A stretch of DNA of 64,000 nt from Piscirickettsiaceae bacterium (GTDB lineage: Bacteria; Pseudomonadota; Gammaproteobacteria; Nitrosococcales; Methylophagaceae), in assembly GCA_013215825.1 (NCBI GenBank), contig JABSQN010000001.1:326874-390873 (forward strand), given 5' to 3'. Shown here piece after piece: positions 56,607-64,000 of the stretch. The notes below the pieces were generated by a model. That model made no database searches, was not told the origin of the DNA, and saw nothing but the letters and a program-made list of their open reading frames with translations. Each line of letters begins with the position of its first letter. Within the stretch, counting starts at the first letter, position 1. A program made the translations under genes and the position numbers.

Positions 56607-58490
56607 ATGATAAAACTTAATCAACTTTCTATTCGCCGTGGTGTTCGTTTATTATTTGAATCAGTTAATCTGATTATTCACCCAAAACAAAAGGTGGGGC
56701 TGACGGGTGCGAATGGTACGGGAAAATCGAGTTTATTTGCGTTATTCCGTGATGAAATACATGCAGATACCGGCAGTGTGTCAATTCCAAGCTCTTGGGT
56801 GATTGCTCATGTGGCACAGGAAACTCCAGCAGTTGATTTGCCTGCTATTGACTATGTATTACAAGGTGATGCTGAATATATTAAGTTGCAACAGCAATTA
56901 GAGCTTGCAGAAGCCGAACATGATGGCCATTTGCAAAGCGAGTTACACGATAAATTAGCGGCGATTGATGCGTATACTGCTCGGAGTCGTGCTGGGCGGT
57001 TGTTACATGGTTTAGGTTTTTCTGGCGATCAAGAGAATTTGCCTGTCACCTCATTTTCTGGTGGTTGGCGAATGCGTTTGAATTTGGCACAAGCCTTAAT
57101 GTGCCGTTCTGATTTGTTACTGTTAGACGAGCCGACCAACCATTTGGATCTTGAAGCAGTTTATTGGCTGGAAGAATGGCTGAGAGGCTATCAAGGTACA
57201 TTGGTATTAATTTCTCATGACCGTGATTTTTTAGATCGGGTGGTGACGCAAATTGTTCATATCGAACATCAAGCAATGAAGACCTATACCGGCAATTATT
57301 CAGCATTTGAATTGGCACGAGCCGAACATTTAGCCCATCAACAAGCGGCACATAATAAACAGCAACGTGAAATTGCTCATATCAGACAATTTGTAAATCG
57401 CTTTAAGGCACAGGCAACAAAGGCAAAACAAGCACAAAGCAGGATTAAAGCTTTAGAACGAATGGAGTTGATTGCACCTGCTCATGTAGATTCACCGTTT
57501 CATTTTAGCTTTTTCCCGCCAACGCGTTTAACGGTACCATTGATTAGTTTGGATAAAATTGCTGTTGGTTATAATGAAACACCAATTATTTCAGGCGTTA
57601 AATTATCATTAGCACCCGGTGATCGTATTGGATTGTTAGGCCCTAATGGCGCTGGGAAATCGACGTTAATCAAATTAATTGCCGGTGAATTGCCACCGCT
57701 ACAAGGTAAGCGAAAAGAAGCAAAAGACATCAAAATTGCCTATTTTGCCCAGCATCAATTAGAGCAATTAACCATGGATGAAAGTCCATTACAGCATTTA
57801 CAACGATTGGATCGCTTGGCATCTGAAACTGATTTACGTAACTTTATTGGCGGTTTCGGTTTTCATGGTGATGATGCTTTATCACCCGTTGGCCCTTTTT
57901 CGGGCGGTGAAAAAGCGCGTTTGGTTTTAGCCTTATTGGTGTATCAAAAACCGGCGGTATTGTTACTTGATGAGCCGACTAATCATCTTGATTTAGAAAT
58001 GCGTTTAGCGTTGACAATGGCGCTGCAAGATTTTGAAGGTGCGTTGATTGTTGTGTCGCATGATCGCCATTTATTGCGTACTGTTGCCGATGAACTGTGG
58101 TTAGTAGCAGGCGGTCAGGCAAAGGTGTTTGATGGTGATTTAGATGATTATCGTCAATGGCTATTAAATAAAGATAAGCCGGTTAAAACGACGAATGAGG
58201 CCAGCGGTAGTAATAAAAAGAAAGATGATCGACGTGCAGCCGCAGCAGCAAGGCAGAAGTTACAACCGTTACGTAATGTGGTTAAGAAATCTGAACAGAA
58301 GATGGAAAAAGTGCAGGCAGCACTTGATAATCTTGAACAGAAATTATCAGATAACAGCGTGTATGAAGACAGTGCAAAAGAAAAATTAAAAGCTTTATTG
58401 CTTGAGCAAGGCAATTTAAAAGCAGAGTTAGAGCAACTTGAAATGGACTGGTTTGAAGCCAGTGAAGCATTGCAAGAAGCAGAAGGGTAA
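56607..58490 (+). CDS. yheS: ABC-F family ATPase YheS
   Basis: 627 residues with two ABC domains and no membrane part. First site: Walker A GANGTGKSS, signature SGGWRMRLNLAQAL, Walker B LLLLDEPTNHLDLEA. Second site: GPNGAGKST, SGGEKARLVLALL, LLLDEPTNHLDLEM. A coiled C-terminal domain (EQKMEKVQAALDNLEQKL) follows. ABC-F proteins act on ribosomes, not in transport. The ATG at 56607 follows GGGTGG. This is one of two ABC-F genes in a row; the other is Uup. Confidence 0.93.
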   Translation: MIKLNQLSIRRGVRLLFESVNLIIHPKQKVGLTGANGTGKSSLFALFRDEIHADTGSVSIPSSWVIAHVAQETPAVDLPAIDYVLQGDAEYIKLQQQLELAEAEHDGHLQSELHDKLAAIDAYTARSRAGRLLHGLGFSGDQENLPVTSFSGGWRMRLNLAQALMCRSDLLLLDEPTNHLDLEAVYWLEEWLRGYQGTLVLISHDRDFLDRVVTQIVHIEHQAMKTYTGNYSAFELARAEHLAHQQAAHNKQQREIAHIRQFVNRFKAQATKAKQAQSRIKALERMELIAPAHVDSPFHFSFFPPTRLTVPLISLDKIAVGYNETPIISGVKLSLAPGDRIGLLGPNGAGKSTLIKLIAGELPPLQGKRKEAKDIKIAYFAQHQLEQLTMDESPLQHLQRLDRLASETDLRNFIGGFGFHGDDALSPVGPFSGGEKARLVLALLVYQKPAVLLLDEPTNHLDLEMRLALTMALQDFEGALIVVSHDRHLLRTVADELWLVAGGQAKVFDGDLDDYRQWLLNKDKPVKTTNEASGSNKKKDDRRAAAAARQKLQPLRNVVKKSEQKMEKVQAALDNLEQKLSDNSVYEDSAKEKLKALLLEQGNLKAELEQLEMDWFEASEALQEAEG

Positions 58491-58501
58491 AATACCCCTT
58501 T

Positions 58502-58528
58502 GTCATCCCTACTTTTAACGGGAGTGAC
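58502..58528. repeat. Mini inverted repeat of the dispersed family
   Basis: GTCATCCC and GGGAGTGAC face each other around TACTTTTAAC in the 79-base gap between yheS and uup. The ends match the GTCATyCCC...GGGrATGAC ends of the larger copies at 361 and 50251, so it may be a short derivative, and could also weaken read-through. Confidence 0.6.
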
Positions 58529-58569
58529 ATTAATATTATTAATGAACGTATTACGAGTATAGATTTAAC

Positions 58570-60459
58570 ATGGCATTATTATCATTAAAACAACTTACTA
58601 TCAGTTTTGGCGGTCCTAACTTATTGGATAAGGTTGAGTTTCAGCTTGATCGCGGTGAGCGAGTTTGTTTAGTCGGACGAAATGGCGCAGGTAAATCAAC
58701 CTTGATGAAGGTGATTGCGGGTGAGATTACGCAAGATGGTGGTGAGATTATTGGCCAAGGTTTAAACATCGCACGTTTAGAGCAAGAAGTTCCTGAGGGT
58801 ACTGCGGGTTCTGTATTCGATGTTGTGGCTCAAGGCTTGGGGGATATTGCCCCATTATTGATTAATTATCATCATGTGATCCACCAATTAGAAACCGATA
58901 GTTCGGATAAAGTATTAGCCGCATTAGAAAAAGCGCAACATGAATTAGAAGCGGTAGATGGTTGGTCTGTCGAGCAGAAAGTAGAAGCCGTTATATCTCG
59001 ATTAACATTAGATGCTGATATGGACTTCGCAGGATTATCCGGTGGTATGAAACGCCGAGTATTATTGGCGCAAGCGTTGGTGAAAGAACCTGATATTTTA
59101 TTGTTAGATGAGCCAACTAACCATTTGGATATTGCATCCATCACCTGGTTAGAAGAGTTCTTAAAAAGTTATGACGGCACCGTATTGTTTATTACCCATG
59201 ATCGGATGTTTTTACAATCCTTAGCGACACGTATTATTCAAATTGATCGAGGCAAGTTGGTGAGCTTCCCCGGTGATTATGCTAATTTCTTGGTTCGTCG
59301 TGAAGCGATGTTAGATGAAGAAGCAAGTCAAAATGCTCTGTTCGATAAAAAACTGGCACAAGAAGAAGTGTGGATCAGACAAGGGGTTAAGGCGCGACGT
59401 ACTCGTAATGAAGGTCGCGTTCGTGCTTTAGAGAAACTTCGTAGTGAACGTGGTGCCAGACGAGAAGTACTGGGCAATGTCAAAATGCAGCTACAAGATG
59501 CTGATCGCAGTGGCAAGCTGGTGGTTGAGGCGGAAGGTATTGGTCAAAGTTATGATGGCCGTACCTTGTTTAAAGATTTTAGTACTGTTATCCAGCGTGG
59601 CGATAAGATCGGTTTAGTCGGGCCAAATGGCTGTGGTAAAACAACATTATTATCTATTTTATTGGGACGGTCAGAGCCAGAATTTGGTGATGTTAAGATG
59701 GGAACGAAGATTGAAGTAGCCTACTTTGATCAGTTAAGAAGCGAGCTAGATGAAGAAGTGAGCGTGGTCGATAATGTCGGGCAGGGTAAGGACTTTATTG
59801 AGATAAATGGTGCACAAAAACATGTGATGGGCTATTTACAAGACTTCTTGTTTACGCCAGAACGTGCCAGAACACCGATTAAATCGTTATCAGGTGGCGA
59901 GCGTAACCGTCTTTTATTAGCAAAATTATTTACCCAGCCAGCTAACTTATTAGTGATGGATGAGCCGACCAATGATTTGGATGCTGAAACCTTGGATTTA
60001 TTAGAAGAATTACTGATAAATTACAAAGGCACACTGTTATTAGTGAGCCATGATCGTTCGTTTATCAATAACGTGGCAACCAGTACCATTGTGTTTGATG
60101 ATGATGGCGAAGTGCGTGAATATGTGGGAGGCTATGATGATTGGTTGCATCAGCGAGCACAAGATAAACGAGCTAAAATGCCGGCTAAAGAAAAAGCCAA
60201 AGCGATGACTGTGAAAAAGGTGAATAAGAAATCGTCACTCACGTATCAAGAGCAACTTGATTTAGAAGTATTACCCAAGGAAATCGAACAGTTTGAACTT
60301 CAACAAGCAGAATTACATAAAAAAATAAGTGCGCCTGATTTTTATCAGCAAGCTGCTGATAAGCAAACTAAAATTCAAGACAAATTGACAGCGCTAACAT
60401 CAGAGTTAGAAGCGATGTATGAGCGATGGGATGCACTTGAAGCTAAAAAAGAAGGCTAA
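58570..60459 (+). CDS. uup: ABC-F family ATPase Uup
   Basis: 629 residues (E. coli Uup 635). First site: GRNGAGKSTLMK, LSGGMKRRVLLAQAL, LLLDEPTNHLDIAS. Second: GPNGCGKTTLLS, LSGGERNRLLLAKL, LVMDEPTNDLDAET. A linker with QEEVWIRQGVKARRTRNEGR and a C-terminal coiled coil (about 545-629) known to bind DNA are present. Uup is linked to ribosome function and suppression of precise transposon excision. Its stop overlaps the next start by one base. Confidence 0.94.
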   Translation: MALLSLKQLTISFGGPNLLDKVEFQLDRGERVCLVGRNGAGKSTLMKVIAGEITQDGGEIIGQGLNIARLEQEVPEGTAGSVFDVVAQGLGDIAPLLINYHHVIHQLETDSSDKVLAALEKAQHELEAVDGWSVEQKVEAVISRLTLDADMDFAGLSGGMKRRVLLAQALVKEPDILLLDEPTNHLDIASITWLEEFLKSYDGTVLFITHDRMFLQSLATRIIQIDRGKLVSFPGDYANFLVRREAMLDEEASQNALFDKKLAQEEVWIRQGVKARRTRNEGRVRALEKLRSERGARREVLGNVKMQLQDADRSGKLVVEAEGIGQSYDGRTLFKDFSTVIQRGDKIGLVGPNGCGKTTLLSILLGRSEPEFGDVKMGTKIEVAYFDQLRSELDEEVSVVDNVGQGKDFIEINGAQKHVMGYLQDFLFTPERARTPIKSLSGGERNRLLLAKLFTQPANLLVMDEPTNDLDAETLDLLEELLINYKGTLLLVSHDRSFINNVATSTIVFDDDGEVREYVGGYDDWLHQRAQDKRAKMPAKEKAKAMTVKKVNKKSSLTYQEQLDLEVLPKEIEQFELQQAELHKKISAPDFYQQAADKQTKIQDKLTALTSELEAMYERWDALEAKKEG

Positions 60460-61235
60460 TGATTTCAGAGCCACATCTTATTGTTAATCAGAGAAGTGAT
60501 GATGAAACAATACGTGTGTGGCAGCAAGATGATCGTCGTTGGTTAGATTTTGATGATGGTTTAGTTCAATCTGAGATAGTATTGAATAAACCTGAAACGA
60601 TGCCTTTAGTGCTTAATCGAGCCATGTTGGCGGGAATGATATTTGTTGATACACCACAACGAATATTATTAGCAGGAACTGGAGGTGGCGTAACGGCTCG
60701 TTACCTTACCCACCATTTCCCTGGGATTGCTGGTGATGCGGTAGAAATATCAGAACAGATTGCTAGTATTGCTAAAGAGTATTTTGATTTCCCAGTTACA
60801 GATAATTGGCAATTGATCACAGATGATATTGTTAAGTATGTGCAATGTTGTCCTTATCGTTATGATTTAATTGTGATTGATATTGCTATTGATCAGAAAA
60901 CGCCAGAATGGTTAATGAAACCTCAATTCTTACAACAGTGTCGCTCTTTACTTACAGAAAGAGGTCATATTTCATTTAACTTGCTGGTAGATGATGCCAG
61001 TGAGTTTTTACATTATTTGAGTGAAATTCGATTGATATTTGAAGGGAAGACCGCGTGTTTATCAATGCCAAATTATCGTAATACAGTCATCTTTGCCTTT
61101 AATAATAAGCCTATATGGTCTGAAAAAGAGATAAATTCACGCTTGCCAGAGCTTGAGAAAGTGTGGGGGCTGGAGTTGAACGAGTTCTACCAACAAATGC
61201 TAAAAGACAACCCAAAGAATAGTGGTATTTTCTGA
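60459..61235 (+). CDS. Spermidine synthase-like methyltransferase-fold protein
   Basis: 258 residues. A Rossmann core has ILLAGTGGGVTARYLTHHFP and DAVEISEQIASIAKEYF, with VIDIAIDQKTPEWL after it. This is the spermidine synthase fold, but the polyamine synthase active-site DAF/YD(x)EVD motifs are replaced (VEIS and VIDIAID), so a polyamine aminopropyltransferase role is doubtful. The gene is coupled to uup (TAATG), an arrangement seen in other gammaproteobacteria. Confidence 0.75.
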   Translation: MISEPHLIVNQRSDDETIRVWQQDDRRWLDFDDGLVQSEIVLNKPETMPLVLNRAMLAGMIFVDTPQRILLAGTGGGVTARYLTHHFPGIAGDAVEISEQIASIAKEYFDFPVTDNWQLITDDIVKYVQCCPYRYDLIVIDIAIDQKTPEWLMKPQFLQQCRSLLTERGHISFNLLVDDASEFLHYLSEIRLIFEGKTACLSMPNYRNTVIFAFNNKPIWSEKEINSRLPELEKVWGLELNEFYQQMLKDNPKNSGIF

Positions 61236-61373
61236 TTTTATAATTGTCGTGACGCATCCATCTTCTGATGGCGGTGATTAATGTTTCTGCTATATCAGCG
61301 TTAGCAGTAAATTTTAAGATTACTTTAGATGTAAGATGATACGATAAGTCAGCATAATTTTTAGGATAGTCAT

Positions 61374-62726
61374 GTGGAATTAATTACCGATCTAATTAAA
61401 CAACTCAATGGTATTGTTTGGGGGCCTTTAATGCTGGTGCTGATCCTTGGCACAGGACTGGTATTAATGATCGGCCTAAAAGGTATGCCACTGGCTAAAT
61501 TGGGCTATGGCTTTAAAATGCTGTGGCGCGGCTGGAATCGTGATAAGCAAAAAGGCGAGGGGGATATAACACCGTTTAATGCTTTGATGACATCTCTTGC
61601 CGCCACGATTGGTACGGGTAATATTGCAGGTGTCGCCACAGCGATATTTTTAGGGGGCCCTGGTGCATTATTCTGGATGTGGATGACCGCCTTAGTCGGT
61701 ATGGCAACTAAATATGCTGAAGCGGTCTTGGCAGTACATTTTCGTGAAATGGATGCGAATGGTAATAAAGTTGGCGGTCCGATGTATTACATCAAAAATG
61801 GCTTAAATAAACGTTTTGCATGGTTAGCAACAACGTTTGCCATCTTTGGCGCTTTAGCGGGTTTTGGTATTGGTAACACCATTCAAGCTAATTCAGTGGC
61901 TGATGTTTTGTCGTCTAACTTAGGCATTTCACCCTTAGCCACGGGGTTAGTGATGGCAGTATTAGTGGCATTGGTATTGATAGGTGGCATTAAACGTATT
62001 GCGGTTGTGGCGGGTAAATTAGTGCCTTTTATGGCAATTAGTTATGTTCTAGCAGGCATTATTATTTTGGTGATGCATGCTTCATTACTCCCAGCAGCAT
62101 TCGAGTTGATATTTACTCATGCCTTCACACCCGTTGCTGCAACAGGTGGCTTTGCCGGTGCGGCAGTTTGGGCAGCGATTCGCTTTGGTGTGGCACGAGG
62201 CATATTCTCCAATGAAGCCGGCTTAGGCAGCGCGCCGATTGCTCATGCGGCGGCGAAAACAAATAGCCCAGTCAGACAAGGTACGGTTGCGATGATCGGC
62301 ACATTCATTGATACCATCATTGTGTGTTCAATTACCGGCTTAGTGATTATCGTCTCAGGCGTATGGACCAGTGGAGAAACCGGGGCAAGTTTATCGTCAC
62401 TGGCGTTTGAATCGGTATTACCAGGATTCGGTGGGGCAATAGTTTCAATAGGGCTGTGTGTATTTGCCTTCACCACCATTCTAGGTTGGAGTATTTATGG
62501 TGAGAAATGTGTGGAATATTTATTTGGCACACGTTCAATCATGCCATTTCGTATCTTATGGGTTTTAGCCGTACCATTAGGTGCAGTGGCTAATCTATCT
62601 TTCATTTGGCTGGTGGCTGATACGTTAAATGCCTTAATGGCACTGCCCAATTTGATTGCCTTATTATTACTTAGCCCTGTTGTGTTTAAGCTGACTCGTG
62701 ACTATTTTAATAAGGTAGAAAATTAA
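61374..62726 (+). CDS. Sodium:alanine/glycine symporter (AGCS family)
   Basis: 450 residues and about 10-11 membrane helices. The family signature is TSLAATIGTGNIAGVATAIF, and the conserved GGPGALFWMWMTALVGMATKYAEAVLAV and IFSNEAGLGSAPIAHAAAKT follow. It takes up alanine or glycine with sodium. It begins with GTG (61374), since the ATG at 61372 is out of frame; AGGA lies eight bases upstream. Converges on yaeQ, whose stop overlaps this one by 4 bases. Confidence 0.93.
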   Translation: MELITDLIKQLNGIVWGPLMLVLILGTGLVLMIGLKGMPLAKLGYGFKMLWRGWNRDKQKGEGDITPFNALMTSLAATIGTGNIAGVATAIFLGGPGALFWMWMTALVGMATKYAEAVLAVHFREMDANGNKVGGPMYYIKNGLNKRFAWLATTFAIFGALAGFGIGNTIQANSVADVLSSNLGISPLATGLVMAVLVALVLIGGIKRIAVVAGKLVPFMAISYVLAGIIILVMHASLLPAAFELIFTHAFTPVAATGGFAGAAVWAAIRFGVARGIFSNEAGLGSAPIAHAAAKTNSPVRQGTVAMIGTFIDTIIVCSITGLVIIVSGVWTSGETGASLSSLAFESVLPGFGGAIVSIGLCVFAFTTILGWSIYGEKCVEYLFGTRSIMPFRILWVLAVPLGAVANLSFIWLVADTLNALMALPNLIALLLLSPVVFKLTRDYFNKVEN

Positions 62727-63247
62727 AGATTTTCTAAAGTAATGGTTAGATTTAAATCATCATTACTTAAATAAAGTTCGCCATCTTGAATCGTACATTG
62801 TAATTGCATAGAACGCTGCACCATTGCATCAATGCCTTCTGCCTCGATATGGTAAACAGTCAGATTATTGAAGCGTTGAAATTTTTCTTTATTTTGCTGC
62901 TGCCACACTTTGGCTTTGCCTTGATGATAAGTATAAATAATGACTTGTTTGGCTCTGCCGCAAGCCTTACGCACTCTTTTTTCATCAAGTTGACCAAAAT
63001 CAATCCAAAGATCAATTTCACCAGTGAGTGATTTTTGCCAAAGTTCAGCTTCATCATCACTATTCATTCCCTTAGTAAAACTCAGTTGTTCATTCGCATT
63101 GATCATAAAGGCTATTAGCCGAATCATAAAACGATAATTATTTTCTGAGGGATGTTGGGCGATGGTTAAATCATGGCTTTGGTAATAATGCCGATCCATA
63201 TCTGTAATATTGAGTGAAACTTTAACGATAGTGGAATTAATAGCCAT
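62723..63247 (-). CDS. yaeQ: YaeQ family protein
   Basis: 174 residues (E. coli YaeQ 181). Landmarks: MAINSTIVKVSLNITDMDRH, ARHPSEN-type IAQHPSENNYRFMIRLIAF, and IDLWIDFGQLDEKRVRKACG. The fold resembles restriction-type PD-(D/E)XK enzymes, but activity has not been shown. The ATG at 63247 fits homologues; the open frame extends further upstream, past the start of the neighbour gene. The stop overlaps that of the convergent symporter gene. Confidence 0.92.
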   Translation of the reverse strand: MAINSTIVKVSLNITDMDRHYYQSHDLTIAQHPSENNYRFMIRLIAFMINANEQLSFTKGMNSDDEAELWQKSLTGEIDLWIDFGQLDEKRVRKACGRAKQVIIYTYHQGKAKVWQQQNKEKFQRFNNLTVYHIEAEGIDAMVQRSMQLQCTIQDGELYLSNDDLNLTITLENL

Positions 63248-63266
63248 AAGAAAGAGTACTCGGTAA

Positions 63267-63755
63267 TTAGCGTGCTGGTGGCGTAAGTAGTAGGTGTTTA
63301 TCGATCGGAATAAAGCGTGATGAAGCATCAATTAGAGATTTTGCTGTAAGTTGAGGTACGCCATAGACTTCAACCGTTACTTGATGTCTTTCTCGCATTT
63401 TAGTGGCTAATAAGTCAAAGTCACCATCACCTGAAACTAAAACAACGATATCTGAGTCTTGAGCATATTCAATAGCATCAAGGGTGATCCCTACATCCCA
63501 ATCGCCTTTTGCTGAACCATCGGATCGTTGGATAAAGGGTTTTAACTTTACCTCAAACCCAATCGCTCTCAATATGTTTTGAAATTGGCGTTGTTTTTCA
63601 TCGCCACGCTCGGTGGTGTAGGCGATAGCTTGTACTACTCGCCGATCTTTAGTCGCTTCTGCCCAGAACTTATTATAATCGAAATGACAGCGATAAGCCT
63701 GTCTGGTCGTGTAGTAAACATTTTGGACATCGACAAAGAGTGAAACTGTTTTCAA
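63267..63755 (-). CDS. NYN domain (LabA/DUF88-like) protein
   Basis: 162 residues of PIN-like NYN fold. Acidic residues of the putative metal site: D9 and N12 in LFVDVQNVYY, D in KGDWDVGITLDAI, and DGDFD in VLVSGDGDFDLLATKM. Such proteins are presumed ribonucleases in RNA processing. It lies 19 bases upstream of yaeQ and reads with it. Confidence 0.9.
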   Translation of the reverse strand: MKTVSLFVDVQNVYYTTRQAYRCHFDYNKFWAEATKDRRVVQAIAYTTERGDEKQRQFQNILRAIGFEVKLKPFIQRSDGSAKGDWDVGITLDAIEYAQDSDIVVLVSGDGDFDLLATKMRERHQVTVEVYGVPQLTAKSLIDASSRFIPIDKHLLLTPPAR

Positions 63756-63764
63756 TATTTCTTT

Positions 63765-64000
63765 CTATTCATCCAATAAGGCATCGCGATCATCACTATG
63801 TAGACGCGGCATGATCCACATTTCATACATAGATACGACCCACATAAAGGCGAAGGATAAGCCCATCATGCCACCACCGATAATCACCAACCATGCAAAG
63901 TTAGGGTTCAGCTTGGTCAGCCACCATGATGAAATATCAAGTAATAGGAAGATGTAGGGCATAACAATAACACTCGCTTTGAGGTATTTAGGAACGCCGG
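63765..64000 (-). CDS. Hypothetical inner-membrane protein, N-terminal part outside window
   Basis: The minus-strand frame is open to the right edge (GVPKYLKASVIVMPYIF before the ATG at 63962), so the gene probably starts beyond 64000, and 77 or more residues are visible. Two hydrophobic helices (VIVMPYIFLLLDISSWW; FAWLVIIGGGMMGLSFAFMW) and a hydrophilic end (MPRLHSDDRDALLDE) are seen. I do not recognise the family. It ends 9 bases before the NYN gene start, so likely co-transcribed with it. Confidence 0.7.
   Translation of the reverse strand, partial: GVPKYLKASVIVMPYIFLLLDISSWWLTKLNPNFAWLVIIGGGMMGLSFAFMWVVSMYEMWIMPRLHSDDRDALLDE

Noticed and set aside
56607-60459. ABC transporter operon
   Set aside because: Both ATPases have two fused nucleotide-binding domains, the ABC-F linker and no membrane partners, so they are translation or DNA factors.
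60459-61235. Calling the gene speE
   Set aside because: The fold fits, but polyamine synthase catalytic motifs are not recognisable and no speD or speA lies near.

Overview
The window is chromosomal DNA of an AT-rich gammaproteobacterium. The evidence is gene content and order typical of that class: metX-metW, pilT-pilU next to yggS-proC-yggT, engB next to cytochrome c4 and dsbA, rplM-rpsI, glnS, mltF, tadA and uup/yheS. The organism looks aerobic, Gram-negative (LPS genes waaA and lpxL), piliated and able to respire or oxidise sulfur compounds. It has a SoxC-like molybdoenzyme with a cytochrome c, a ResB/CcsA cytochrome c maturation pair, and genes otherwise associated with RuBisCO or alpha-carboxysome loci. 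I cannot assign a genus; a Thiotrichales-type sulfur oxidiser or methylotroph is my best but unproven guess.

Layout. 1-10 kb is housekeeping: the end of a TSUP permease, glnS, pyrE, metW, metX, yggT, proC and yggS on the minus strand, then pilT-pilU and a TSP3/OmpA lipoprotein on the plus strand. 10-32 kb is the accessory part. It holds two very large paralogous c-di-GMP proteins (PAS/GAF/PAS/GGDEF/EAL/CZB with different N-terminal sensors) that bracket a six-gene plus-strand cassette: PCD-like/acRAF, DUF6494, ferritin-like, DUF2237, VOC and TIGR01777 SDR. After these come a membrane-anchored triheme cytochrome and a MocR regulator with a clear inverted-repeat operator, followed by ccoG, a siroheme sulfite/nitrite reductase and DUF934. 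The same stretch carries at least four gene corpses: an IS30-type transposase end, a MASE1-GGDEF gene with a large internal deletion, an IS982-type transposase start with an amber stop, and the 3' end of rlmF. A tRNA-Arg(CCG) closes this segment.

32-46 kb: a minus-strand run engB, soxC-like, cytochrome c, glgP faces a plus-strand run of cytochrome c4, resB, ccsA, dsbA. A diguanylate cyclase, mltF and the tRNA hydroxylation gene trhP follow. At 46.4-47.2 kb there is a lone gene with a TIR-like (CAP12/Pycsar-effector type) domain and a winged-helix-like C-terminus, a candidate immune or stress effector.

47-64 kb is again mostly housekeeping: tadA, waaA, lpxL-like, rpsI-rplM (with a strong sigma70-like promoter), uppP, a 1284-residue FAD/Fe-S dehydrogenase, two ABC-F proteins, a spermidine synthase-like methyltransferase-fold protein, an AGCS symporter, yaeQ, a NYN-domain protein and a truncated membrane protein. 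A dispersed palindromic repeat family (GTCATyCCCGT...ACGGGrATGAC) occurs between genes at about 0.4, 50.3 and 58.5 kb, with a degenerate trace near 11.1 kb. A separate ~100-bp imperfect palindrome precedes the first ABC-F gene.
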